The position numbers and the translations under genes are program-made. A DNA stretch of 64,000 nucleotides from Acheta domesticus (Eukaryota > Arthropoda > Insecta > Orthoptera > Gryllidae). Location of the stretch: assembly GCA_031308135.1 (NCBI GenBank), contig JAHLJT010003656.1:69458984-69522983 (forward strand), in the 5' to 3' direction. Shown here in pieces: positions 1 to 10,467 of the stretch. How positions within the stretch are numbered: the first letter of the stretch is position 1; each line of letters opens with the position of its first letter. The notes below the pieces were generated by a model, which saw only the letters and a program-made list of their open reading frames with translations, ran no database searches and had not been told where the DNA came from.

Positions 1-540
1 CGCCGGAAACGAACGGAACTGAGGGAGTTTTGTCCGGCTCTAACCTTCATTGTGTGACTAGCCGGTGAAATACACGTGTGATGTGCGAGTGCCTATTTCC
101 GGTATACGCCGTTTTGACAGGCGTCGTCCAATAGACTACACCTTTGTAATTATATCAGTGATAATTTTGGTACTTTATTGGCTAATGTAAATAATAATGA
201 ATACAAAATCCTTGACTTGTAGCGTTTAAGTTTTGTTCTGAACATTTAGCAATCATAACGGAACAATGGCGATCATAACAAAGATCGCGTGACGAAATAC
301 TTTTGCAGACACTTCTCAAAAGCCGTGTGTGGACAGCACAAAACAAGTGTCTCCTGTGAGAGTCAGTCATTTAGGTGTATTTATAAAACCCTTTAAAATG
401 TATTTTATAACTCCGTATCATACATGTTCAATCCATTAAATTTAGTATTTCATTGTAAAAATGAGTTTTTCTTCATTTTTACCCAAAATAGTCTGCCTGA
501 CTTTGCCTATTTAATAATGCTTTTGCCTTCGTAATCTAGA
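1..540. other. Unannotated AT-rich DNA
   Basis: I see no coding signature, terminal repeat or tandem array here. The short reading frames are interrupted and have no recognisable motif. Confidence 0.4.
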
Positions 541-1210
541 GTTAAAGCTAACTCACGAAATTTAGTTGAGTAGAAAGCTCAAACTTCTTTCTAACCAAAA
601 CCCCCAGTGTTGTAAATAAGTTTTTTGCGAGTTTCTAAATATCGGAGGCTTTAATGAAAATCGGAACTATACTATTTGCACTTTATTCTATTCGAGAAAA
701 AGTTTGAGAAAAAATCGGTAATTTTCCAGAAAATGTTGATCTCTTAGTCATTTCTTGTGAAGTAACAACAATTTTAAAATCTTAATTATGTCAGGGACGG
801 CACATAGCTCCTATTCGTGACATACTTACCAAATTTGCGCTCAAAGGCTTCTAATCTGACTGAGTTATGCGTAACACTTCCATCCATCCAGACATAGCAA
901 TTTTCGGATACAAGATTGCGTTTATTAGCTCTCCATTCAGACAGATGGGGGTCTTTTGGGGGGCGGATAGATGACGGGGGACAGTTGGGCGGCAGGTGAA
1001 GGATAGATGGGGGACAGTGGGGAAATGAAGGGGGACAGGTTGGGCTTGAATTATAATCTTAGGCAGTATTCTACAAAATACGAACTTTTTGGACATTGTT
1101 TTATGATTTAGCAGATGTAGATTTGGGTGCACCCTCTCCGTAGCATTGGTGGTAGAGAAAAGCACAGAATCTTAACCATCTTTGGAATGGCACTAATAGA
1201 CCTTAATGCT
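541..1210. repeat. Dispersed repeat Y, copy 1, with a G-rich tract
   Basis: The segment matches 4,090-4,480 in the same orientation at scattered blocks. Both have a run ending TTTAATGAAAAT, a 'CCAGAAAAT' block, 'TACTTACCAAATTTG' against 'GTATTTACCAAGTTTC', and then 'ACACTTCCATCCATCC'. Both end near an 'ATA.ACCTTAAT' block. Between about 940 and 1,050 this copy also holds a G-rich imperfect tandem (runs of three to six G separated by ACAGT or GATAGATG), absent from copy 2. No protein or terminal repeat identifies the class; it could be a decayed DNA transposon or LINE tail. Confidence 0.45.
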
Positions 1211-1474
1211 GACCTGTTTAAGAGTTACCGCTCAAAAGAATTTTAAACAAGGATTTTACGATAAAATACTTGGAATGTAGTACAGGAAGAAGAAAAAATT
1301 GAAGGAGGTGGAAGGAGCAAACAATTCTTTTAATGGGGTCAATGAAAATAAAATAGTTGAGACTCCATGATGTATAACCTCCAAGCTTGAGAACTGAGAA
1401 AGTGTCCACCTTAGTCGCAGCGTCTAACAAGGTCGGCTGTCTTTATTTCTAGTGTTCAATGCTTATAATTTTCC
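1211..1474. other. Unannotated AT-rich DNA
   Basis: No recognisable gene or repeat was seen between repeat Y and SINE-B. Confidence 0.35.
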
Positions 1475-1768
1475 TGTCCTATGGTTCGACAGTCCGCTAA
1501 AGGCCTTTGCCAAGCAGCGGTGACCCAGCCTCCAGTCTCTTGGCCATAAGATAAGGGATTCTTGTGGTTAGCACGAATACATTCCTTCACCGTATATACT
1601 GGTTTTCATAACCTCAGAGTGGACTTTCTCATCGTCACACGACAATAGATACTGGGAAGTTTGAAAGGAAAGCACCCAGTAAGTTTACACGGCCGGCAAT
1701 CGAACACGGGGTTGCGCCGTGGAAAGTGTTTTGTGAACCAACGAGCCATCTAGTTGGGTACACGTTTA
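1475..1768 (-). mobile_element. SINE-B copy 1 (second tRNA-like SINE family)
   Basis: This shares an ordered series of blocks with the two halves flanking the transposon at 11,582-13,766: 'CCGTATA.AC', 'GGCTTTCTCATCGTCACAC', 'CAATAGATACTG' and 'GGCCGG.AATCG'. Read on the minus strand, the high-coordinate end begins with a tRNA-like head and a B-box-like block resembling GTTCGATTCCCGG. Its length, about 290 bases, agrees with the about 300 bases left in copy 2 once the insert is subtracted. Target duplications were not found for this older copy. Confidence 0.6.
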
Positions 1769-3020
1769 TGCAAGGTTCCTTAAAGGATAAAGCTCGTGAA
1801 CACAAACTTCTTTATTAATCTAAAAATATCCGTTTTTTAGATTTTAGTACATAGCGCTATTTTAATCTACATCCTGTGATCGATTTATAGAGCCAAAGCG
1901 AAAATAAACATCTATACATGTTATGTTATAGGAAGTAGACACCTTTCATTTTTCGGCTCATCTTCTTTACAAATCGAGTGATAATCATTAAGAGTTGAGA
2001 TCTACTAAATAATGCCAGAGAAAATAGTCATTGTGAGAAATAAAATAATCGTAAAATGATTAATTGTATTAACTCATCATTTCGGTGTCACGAAACAATG
2101 AACGACAGTCATTTCTTATTATGACTATTTCACTCATGTCTGTCCGAGTCGTAAGCAGCCAATGGTAAGCAAGGATATATTCAAATTAAACCAATCCCAT
2201 CGCATCCAATCCAATCCCATGTTTATCGCCATCAGTTTGTTTACCTTTTTTATCGCTGTAAAACTTTTATTTACCTTTTTAAGATAATGATATCAATTGT
2301 TTCACCTCCAAAATCGCTTGTGTGCATCAATATAATTTTAAAATGTGTCGTTTTGGTTATGTTTAAAACTCTGAAATAGAATATATTATTAAAAATTCAG
2401 CGCCGAAAAACAAAGCGAAAGGAACAAACAAAGCGTGTGGAAGCAATTTAAAGAATTTTGTGAAGAAAGAAAATACAAATGGACAGCACAAACTACAAAT
2501 GAGGAATTTACACATATTTTAGGTAATTAAAATACGAAGATTAGATGGTGAAGAGTACAAAGACTATGCTATCAAAACAATGTGGAATGTTACATAAAAA
2601 ATTATTCAGAAAAATACTTTGATGAGTGCACACATGTGTTCAATCCATTCGAAATCGACGAATTCTGCTGCTAATTCATCTTGTACATCTTCCATTTCAA
2701 ATACCTCCACGGAAGGGCAAGATTTGGAAAACAACTTCCTACAACTTTAATGATTGTGCTTTTAATAATTGTTATTTTAAGTAACCTTGTTATTATTGTT
2801 TTTCGTAAGTTTTATTACCATAAAATTGAAACATATTTGAAATCATTTTCTGCATTAAACTGTTATTCAAAAGTTATTCCAGGAGGAAGTGATAAGTCGG
2901 AGCAGAATGTAAGGTTTTCATTTTTCGGTTGTAATTTTGAGTAATATTTCCCTTCTTCGTAATTCCTGTGATTTAAATTATCCTTTCAAATCATGTAATG
3001 TGTTTATTCGTGAAATAGGC
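1769..3020. other. Unannotated AT-rich DNA
   Basis: No conserved protein motif or terminal repeats were found. The 87-codon frame at 2,681-2,944 is AT-rich, with a hydrophobic central run (L, I and V), but resembles no family I know and is probably fortuitous. Confidence 0.35.
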
Positions 3021-3025
3021 ACACT

Positions 3026-3119
3026 AAATATCACTCGAAGTGCTGTGCTAGCCGGTAAATTCACTCCTCGCTACGCGAGTCGTGAATTTACCGGCTAGCA
3101 CAGCACTTCTCGTGATATT
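3026..3119. repeat. Long near-perfect hairpin
   Basis: Arms of about 38 bases around 3,028-3,064 and 3,082-3,118 are inverted copies sharing 'GTGCTGTGCTAGCCGGTAAA' and continuing to TTCAC. The loop itself contains a small inverted pair (CTCGC/GCGAG). The outer ends also pair imperfectly (TATCAC.CG against CGTGATA). It may be a very short foldback MITE or the terminus of a larger element; no second copy occurs in the window. Confidence 0.75.
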
Positions 3120-3233
3120 ACTTATGATAATTTCTAGTCTATCGTTCTTCTTTTTAGGTGTTTTTCATGTGTAATGGAATATGATACTACAATGCCAGAA
3201 ATATATCTGCTCATGAATGAATGGATATATAAA

Positions 3234-3235
<2 letters not shown>

Positions 3236-3266
<31 letters not shown>

Positions 3267-3292
3267 GGATATATAAATGTATATATATATGG

Positions 3293-3338
<46 letters not shown>
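3236..3338. repeat. (TA)n microsatellite with TATGGA interruptions
   Basis: Alternating TA runs are broken by TATGGATATATAAATG blocks. The minus-strand frame rich in Tyr and Ile across it is an artefact of the repeat. Confidence 0.95.
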
Positions 3339-3339
3339 C

Positions 3340-4089
3340 GATGGCTTTCTAGAGTGAAGGCAGCCATGATAGTATATCTTAACGACTAATTTTTTGATAA
3401 AAGTAAATCGTCAAGCGGGTGTTCAGGCACTCAGAATTTCAACGGTGAAGATGGGGTTAATAAAATTAAGGTGGCAGTATTTCAAACGTCAACTTTCTTA
3501 CGATATTCGCATTTCTTAGCTTCTAGCGCTCTTCAAAGGTAACCTTCCGACTTGGATAGTGGTTCATGTACTTCTTCAACTTCTCTTCAAACTGCCATCG
3601 TTGTCGTAGTAGTCTCAACAATATTTCTCCTACATGGATAGGATTTTACCCTTCTAATATACTAATAACAAAGAAATGTGATTTTTTTTTAAGAAATCGG
3701 TTGTCAATTCGAATGTAATCTAAACGTTAATGGAAGAGCTGTGTGCGTTTGTTTGTAATATAACAATAATACAAGTTATCATGTTTGAGCGACCCATACG
3801 TTTCGTTGATCACCGGTTGCGTGATCTGTTTCCGATGACCAATTACCTAGTATTATATCTCTGAACTGTACGACTAAATTACGTCTGCAGCGCACGAATT
3901 GTACCGAAATGACAAAATTTATAACCCGAAAAAACTTTATATATTGTTAAATTACTGGCAATGCTGAATCTTTCCCTTTTCTCAGTGTCTCTAGTTATTA
4001 CTCTTCAACTCATTTTTTTAAAGAAAGCGTCTGACATCTTTTCAATATTTAGAATTGCATTGGAAAATAAATCTCTGGCTTTAATATGG
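3340..4089. other. Unannotated AT-rich DNA
   Basis: I see no gene, terminal repeat or tandem array. Confidence 0.35.
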
Positions 4090-4480
4090 GATGCAAAGAT
4101 CAGGTTTGAAATGAACTTTGAAATTTTTAACAATTATAGATTTTAATGAAAATAGGAAGTTTGCCATTTATTCAAAGCCATTTTCTTCTATTTCAAAGAA
4201 AGAAATCCAGAAAATTCTGAAAAATATCTTTGGGGCTTCATGAAAAGAACTCCGAAAAATTAAAATATCTTGATGATCTCCAGAACGACACAGCTATATG
4301 TTATTCCTGAAGTATTTACCAAGTTTCATCTCAAAACCTACTATTCTGATAACTATTCCTGACACACTAAACACTTCCATCCATCCCGATTTTTGCTTAC
4401 AATATTGCGGGTATCTTTTCGCCACTTTAATCATCTTTGATATAGAATTAATATACCTTAATAGTAACGCGTGTGCGAAG
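4090..4480. repeat. Dispersed repeat Y, copy 2
   Basis: Same orientation and block order as 541-1,210, without the G-rich insertion. See copy 1 for the shared blocks. Confidence 0.45.
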
Positions 4481-4780
4481 TTAAAGCTTTAACACACACT
4501 TTGAAGCAACTTTAAACACAGATTTAACGACCGAAAATTGAGATCGTATTTTTGAGGTGATTCCAATCAAATAAAATCCCAAATAAAATTCCACAATAAA
4601 AATGGATTCAAATTAATAACACGCACCATTCACTCATGTAGCTTGATCGCTTCCTTTCCTCCGTTCCTTGTCAGTCTGATCGTTCATCTCACACTGACGT
4701 TTGAGCTCCGGATTGTTCGGAGCTTTGACCTCGACGTGGGGAGAATTCTTACGTAGCGGGAGGTTTAATACAGTTGCCCC

Positions 4781-5068
4781 TCTGCCACAGTTGCCTGCAC
4801 CGCCGCCGCCGCTCATCCGGAAGGGTCCGTGATGGGTGCGTGAGACGACCCTTGTGTGAGGGCCGCAGGGCTTCCGAGAAGGCAGATAGCATCACCGCGT
4901 GCGGCGAAGGCGGTGGCGGCGGCACGCAGCGCTTCGCCTCGTTGCCTGGCTACTGTGCGCCGCCCTGGGCTGGCCCGCCCTGGGCGCTGGCGTGGCGCCG
5001 CGATCTCACGGCCCCGCAACTGCTCGCCGACCCCGCCCTCCGATCGCCCTCGCCCTGCTCCGCGAGGG
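4781..5068. other. GC- and CpG-rich island
   Basis: The composition switches abruptly to very GC-rich with many CG dinucleotides (GCCGCCGCCGC, GGCGGCGGC). Frames are open on both strands because stop codons are rare in such DNA; none has a recognisable motif. It could be an unmethylated promoter island or the GC-rich 5' region of a retroelement. I cannot tell which. Confidence 0.5.
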
Positions 5069-5600
5069 GAAATACCCCGCTACCCGACGTATAGGTCGGC
5101 GCCACTCTCTCAGGCTGGATCAGTGAAAAACTACTGACTATTCACTGATGGTGTCAGTTATAACCCTGCCACAGACAATCAGTGAATTGAACTGAACAAA
5201 TCAGTGAAAATCGGGTCCACTTTTTGAATCAGTGAAACGTCTCTGTTTGAATCAGTGAAATCTGTGACAACTAGTTGAACGTGACAACTGAACGATCAGT
5301 GAGCGACGGTGGCGCGACACTTTTGCCACTGACGACCAGTGAAATGCTGGCGGTCATGATGAAAAGGTTCGCATATTTGCTGATTGTCAGCGAAACTACA
5401 CATTTCGACTGAAGATATCAGTGACTTCGTTGCTCACTGATTGAATCAGCGACAATTTCACTGATTCAGATTCAGAGAGCAGATCTCATCATCCAGCGAG
5501 GAAGGGACACCGCCACCTCCGGGCATAAAATTCATTCACGGGACTGGTGATCATACAAGTGACGTGCCCGAAAACGACAATCAACTCAGTTCACCTTCCG
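5069..5600 (+). mobile_element. SINE-A copy 1, 3' part only, split by an inverted-repeat element
   Basis: The left piece (about 5,069-5,106) matches the SINE-A block that includes 'TAGGTCGGCGCC'. The right piece (about 5,488-5,600) continues with the block corresponding to GATCTCGCCATCCAGCGGGG and the terminal GGGACTAATGACC and GCCCGGAAACACG regions. The intervening 380 bases are foreign. Confidence 0.65.
5107..5487. mobile_element. TCAGTG-rich non-autonomous element inside SINE-A
   Basis: The hexamer TCAGTG or its complement CACTGA (plus one CAGTGA variant) occurs about 12 times in 380 bases, often as ATCAGTGAAA. The ends form an imperfect inverted repeat: the left has CTCTCTCAGGCTGGATCAGTG and the right CACTGATTCAGATTCAGAGAG. 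It sits inside a recognisable SINE-A copy, so it is an insertion. No target duplication is clear. This looks like a MITE or foldback element whose many short motifs could be transposase-binding sites (inference). Confidence 0.6.
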
Positions 5601-5614
5601 ACGCCACCCAACTG

Positions 5615-6062
5615 CTCACTGGGAAAGGTGACACAGTGCATCAACTGATGTCACTGCAGTGCCTCTGGCCCGAGAGTCCTAGGTTCGAGTCCCGACGGTG
5701 GCAGGATTTTCGACACTGGCTTGTCAGCTAGGTTGAATTCATTTGCTATCTGGAGATTTCTAGCGGCCGGCTGCTCTGATCAGTGGTTTTCCTTGTTTTT
5801 TTTCCAGTCAACACCAGGCGAATGGCTGAGTACTATCCTAACATATGGGCCACGCACCGCGCGCGATCTTCCCTTCCTCTTCCTTGTTCTATCCTCACCT
5901 CTTACATACACACACGTACACTAATATGCGTGCATGTTAGTGTAGGTATGCACACTACTACGCATGATGTCGAACCCTCGCTCCCGATGAAAGAGCATGC
6001 ACTACACTTATGGGACTAATGACCTCGGTAGTTGTTCGGAATCACTAACAATCAATCAGTCA
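5615..6062 (+). mobile_element. SINE-A copy 2
   Basis: It runs from the tRNA-like head with B box GGTTCGAGTCCC (about 5,682), through GACACTGGCTTGTCAGCTAG, CGGCCGGCTGCTCTGATCAG and CCGCGCGCGATCTTCC, to the 3' AATCAATCA tail. Internal sequence near 5,950 (the GGTGGGAGATACC region) is deleted. The 5' neighbour is another SINE-A fragment, giving a head-to-tail pair. Confidence 0.85.
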
Positions 6063-6578
6063 ACCCGACTACCCTCCGACCTCCGTTCGATCTCCACCTG
6101 ATCGCCTTCGGTCGCCTTCCGTCTTCTCGACCCAGACCATCTTCTCTGGTCGTCCTCCAACAGTATTTTGCCCACCCTCTATTGTCAACCACTGTGTTCT
6201 CCTCACCTCTTCCAACCACTCACCGAGCGCCGTGCGGCCACCCTCCCGCTGCACTGCGGCCACCTGCGAAACGATCATTCGATGAGAATTCAATCGAATG
6301 GGGTGGCGAATTCACCACACGCAAAGAATGAAATGGATCGATTTGGCTGGCTCCGCGCTAAGTCTTCGCCCACCCGCGGAGGTGCCACGGAGGCCAGACC
6401 GGCGAATGCGCCTAAAAAAAAGTAGGGGGAAAATGGAGCAGCGTCGTCTTGCGCCGCGGCGAGGCGAGGCGAGGCCTCCCAGGGCGCCGGGCGCCTTCTG
6501 CGTACGCGGGGCCAGAGGTCGCGCGGCCCGAACCCTCCGTCGTCGCTCTCAAGGGGCCTCTGCAAGTGCGGGGTACTA
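6063..6578. other. Mixed sequence with GC-rich island (about 6,360-6,560)
   Basis: 6,063-6,250 has repeated CTCC/ACC motifs; 6,360-6,560 is CpG-rich. Frames on both strands lack motifs. No gene is recognised. Confidence 0.4.
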
Positions 6579-6580
6579 TA

Positions 6581-7372
6581 CAGTAATCCCTCAGCTTTCG
6601 CGAGGGTTAGCTTCCTGAAATCCATCGTGAATGTCAAATTCGCGAACGTTGAGTCTATCTTTTAATGAAGAAAGGTGGGTTAGTTTCCTCGATATCGAAA
6701 AACTGTTTAAAAAAGAAAGAAAAAATGATAAACAATTGCAGTAGAACTGAGTAGGCATTACAACTAACATAATTCACTATTAACAACACAAAGATAAGGA
6801 ATAAAACAATATTTGAAACTTATTTCGAAGTTGAAAGTGATTGGATACAGGATTTGGTTATTTTTTGTTTCATCACCCTCCTCATTCTAATATCCAAATG
6901 TGGAAGAGTTGCTGCTTCTATTTCTCTCCAGGACGTAGTTGCGCTTCCGTTAGTTCATCATTATGTTCGAGGACGTTTTCTTTGCTGATTATTTCCCGAA
7001 CCTCCTCTTTAGTGAAATCATTGCAATGAGAGATGCACATACCCTGAATGACTTTTCTGTTCGTGTGGGCAAAACCCTTGCCTCCAACTTGACGCAACTG
7101 AATCGAATTATTTTACAATTTTGTTTTTCTATTAATGTGAATTGACATTCCAAATTTGAGATTTTTGCAGAACGTCATACTTTGAGCTCCAGTGTCTGAC
7201 AACTTTCAAGTTCGGTTCCCAAATGACGCTAATAAAGGACACGAAATGTGCTCGCTTAAAAAAATGTACGACTAAAAGACGCACTCGCGAATGTTAAAAC
7301 TGGTAGCATTTCTCCAATCGCGAATGTCCGAAAATCGCGAATAGCGAAGTCGCGGATGTCGAGGGATTACTG
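6581..7372. mobile_element. pogo/Tigger-like non-autonomous DNA transposon (TA target)
   Basis: The left end reads CAGTAATCCCTCAGCTTTCG and the inverted right end reads CAGTAATCCCTCGACATCCG, giving TIRs that begin CAGTAATCCCTC. Each end is directly flanked by TA (6,579-6,580 and 7,373-7,374), the duplication expected of Tc1/mariner/pogo elements. The CAGT..TCCCTCG..CGCG style of terminus is characteristic of pogo/Tigger members. The 792-base interior has no transposase frame, so the copy is non-autonomous. It has inserted into the left end of foldback F1. Confidence 0.75.
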
Positions 7373-7608
7373 TACTTCGGTTTTTCTTTCTTCGCGCGTG
7401 GGGGGGGGTGTCATCAAAATGGAATACCTCACGGTATTTCGCGTCGTTCTCGGTTGTGCCGCTAGGATTCGCATGATCGTGACTGTATCGAGCAGTGCTG
7501 GCGATCATGCGACTCCCAGCGGCACAGCCGAGAACGACGCGAAATACCGTGAGATATTCCATTTTGATGACACACCCCTACGCGCCAAGAAAGAAAAACT
7601 GAAGTATA
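7373..7608. mobile_element. Foldback element F1 (about 107-base arms)
   Basis: 7,373-7,480 and 7,502-7,606 are inverted copies, roughly 93% matched by eye, around a loop of about 20 bases. The shared core includes ACGGTATTTCGCGTCGTTCT. The outer ends are TATACTTC.GTTTTTCT on both sides. Foldback F2 (26,817-27,073) has the same core and termini, so this is a mobile family rather than a chance palindrome. A transcript would fold into a dsRNA stem of about 100 bp. Confidence 0.8.
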
Positions 7609-7714
7609 CGTAACTGGTTTTGTCATTTGGTATTTGCCCTCTCGAATTTAACCGTGTCCCGATGGCACAATGCGATGTGCGCAAAGCTTAACAATCGGGT
7701 GGGAGGGAATATCA

Positions 7715-8205
7715 TATGTTGATCTATTGGTGTCTCCGGGCGCGGAAACTGCGTTAGTCATTGATCTCGTAAGTGTAGTGCATGCTTTTATCAAGGGAGG
7801 TTGGGGTGATCTTCTCTCGCTGGATGGCGAGGTCTGGTGCGGAGCTACACGTCAGCTAGCGGGGTTTTCTCCAACCATGTATCTCCAACCAATGCGTCAC
7901 TGCTCCAGACAGGATAAGTTCTAATTTCCCAACTGGTCTCCCGGCCTATGTGGTAGTGTAGTGGATGTAAGTGTAAGTGGGGTAAGTAAGATTGATTGGT
8001 TGATTAGTGATGTGTGATGGTGTGTAAGGTGTGAGGATAGGACAAGGACGAGGAAGGAAATACCGCGCGCGGTCTGTGGCCTGTTTGTCCATAACCCGCT
8101 AGTACGCGTAACCGCTAGTTAGGCATACGAGTGGGCTGTGGTTTGTTAGAGTACTGTTCCGGAATTGACCTGGTATTGATTGGAAAAACCATGGAAAGAG
8201 ACCAC
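7715..8205 (-). mobile_element. SINE-A copy 3 (minus strand, head missing)
   Basis: The reverse complement matches SINE-A from the CCGGTGTTGATCGGAGAAACC region to the GTTGACGCGCCCGGAAAC 3' region. The segment with the A and B boxes is absent. An extra segment near 7,975-8,030 contains TTGATTGGTTGATTAG, resembling a second SINE tail. Confidence 0.75.
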
Positions 8206-8695
8206 AAGTGGCAATGGCAATTTACTCATGTTACTGGCACGTGCCTCTCTTTTTGTGTAATTGTAGTACTATGAGTACGTTGCATTTTCTACGAAATAGT
8301 ACATTTTAGATACTGTTGTGCCTGGTAGTTTCAGTAAAAGTTCATGTTATAGAAAAGAAACGCTGTAAACAGAAACACAGTGTTGCCTTGTACAATTTAG
8401 TTTTATTAACATTAATTGATTAATATTCATTAATATTGACGATCATGATTACTCCAAAAACGTGAAAATCATTTCATAGTTGTTCAGCAAATAAAGGTGT
8501 ACAAGAGAGTAATTGCTTTTTGTACATCCTGTTCTCTGCGTAGACGCAGTGACAGGAGGCGACCACATTTGCCGCGGCCATCGCCTTGGGTGATGAAAAA
8601 ACAGCAGCTGCTTGTTTCTCGAGTACCAACTCCCAGCAGCATATGTATGAGTTCAAGCATTGAGTGCACCTCTCTCCTTTGACTTCTGTAAATGC
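8206..8695. other. Unannotated DNA
   Basis: No recognisable gene or repeat. Short overlapping frames at 8,474-8,702 on both strands have no known motif. Confidence 0.35.
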
Positions 8696-8705
8696 TTAGC
8701 ACATG

Positions 8706-9264
8706 TACCGGAAGATATGGCTCAGTGTATCAACTGATGTGACTGCAGTCCCTCTGATTGGGAGGTCCTAGGTTCAAGTCCCGACGGCGCAGGATTTTCG
8801 ACACTAGCTTTTCAGCTAGGTCGAAATCAGTCGCTGTCTGGAGGAGAATTCTAGAGGACCGGCTCTGATCAGTAGTTTTCCGTGGTTTCTCCTATCAACA
8901 TCAGGCGAATGCCGGAGCAGTACATTAACAAACGGCCCACAGACCGCGCGCGATCATTCCATCCTCTTCCTTATAATATCCTCATCCCTTACTTACACAC
9001 ACTTACTCTTAAATGCACTACTCTACCACACATCCCGAGAGGCCAATCGGGAGTTTAGAGCTTGTCCCGGCTGGGGCGGTGCCCCGCTGGTGGGAGATAC
9101 CTGGTTGGGAAAACTCCGCTAGTCGACGGTAGGTCGGCGCCGGATCTCGCCATCCAGCGGGGAAATTCACCGACACCTCGCACTACACTTAAACACGCAC
9201 TACACTTACGTGACTAATGACCTAAGTAGTTGACGGGCCTGGAAACACGAACAATCAATCAATT
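8706..9264 (+). mobile_element. SINE-A copy 4, full length with target duplication
   Basis: A complete copy of about 559 bases: A-box-like TGGCTCAGTGTATC, B box GGTTCAAGTCCC, the central GGCGAATGCCGGAGCAGTAC and CGCGCGCGATC blocks, the 3' CCCGCTGGTGGGAGATACC block and a tail of AATCAATCAAT. The 10-base TTAGCACATG at 8,696-8,705 recurs exactly at 9,265-9,274, a target-site duplication that fixes both ends. Retrotransposition by a LINE partner in trans is inferred from the class. Confidence 0.92.
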
Positions 9265-9274
9265 TTAGCACATG

Positions 9275-9735
9275 CGCTCCTAGGTCGCTACATGCGTGGC
9301 AGAGTACTGGTTGTTGTATTGCGAAAATCTCTGATTTAACCTTAAACTTACTACAAAATTTTATTCTTTAAATCTGGTAACATTGTAGAATGAGAAATGT
9401 TTTATTTTCATGGAATGTCGCTAAAATACTGCATCCAAACTTTTATTATGAACGAGGTAGAATTTTGAATTTCATTATTATAGACTAAAACATCGTAAAA
9501 TGCAGCAATTATATATTTAAAAAGATTTATTAAGAGCTTATGATTCAGAGCTAACAGAATGTGAGAACCGAATGGTGCCATTATATAGAATGAGTACTTA
9601 AATATTATATTATTTTTTTCATAATTCTCTTCAATAGTCGTCTAACTGAAAAGTTTGCGGCCATATACATAATTGCCACTATGCATTACAGCAAATGATT
9701 TCAGTAGTAATGAAATTCCAGTTTTGCTGCTACTA
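9275..9735. other. Unannotated AT-rich DNA
   Basis: No recognisable feature. Confidence 0.35.
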
Positions 9736-9781
9736 TCTATATCTATATCTATATCTATATCTATACCTATACTAATCTATA
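9736..9781. repeat. (TATCTA)n microsatellite
   Basis: Tandem TATCTA-type units run directly into the Helitron 5' terminus. A related TATC/TA array precedes Helitron 2 at 59,766-59,825. Confidence 0.9.
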
Positions 9782-10467
9782 TCTATACTAATATATAAAG
9801 ACAGAACTGCACTGACTTACAGCGCGATAATCTTTGAATCTACTGAGCCAATACTGACGAAACTTTTGTAGTAGCTTCCTTTAAAGGTTTGGAGTAACAT
9901 AGGCTATGATTTACAATCGCAAACCTTACTATATTCACAAAATAATTACTTTTCAGGACATTTTCCGCCTCACTTTACATCACAGATTCAATAGCGGATC
10001 AATGTCAATAGTTTAAATGCGCACCACCAGAGGATGAGGTCTGAGATCTTCTACTGTTTTCATCAATGTCAAGAATAAAGGCCATCTAGAATAGTATATT
10101 ATCTATTCTAGACGGTCTTGACAGAATTATTACGAAATTCATTGGGGTTTGAACATGTGCTATGTAAAGTCCGTGAGTATTCGTTGGTGATTTATTTGTT
10201 TTCAACGTTGGTGGAACATTTGACGTTCTTTACTACTTTCAGGAATTTCGTTCAATGTACAAACATTGTCCTTAGTCCGTTTGGCACACAAATTGTGGCA
10301 AGAAAACAAGTGAGTTTTAAAGTATTTATAAAGTTAAAAGTACAAAAATATATTGTACAAAATACAGTAAAGTACAATGTACAATATGTAGATATCGTAT
10401 ACAGGTATCGTATATTTTCTCAACCTCTTCTTTTACAGAATTTGTGAAAATTGAATTGTTTGGAACA

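Noticed and set aside
3134..3367. Tyr/Ile-rich minus-strand frame
   Set aside because: Translation of a (TA)n microsatellite.
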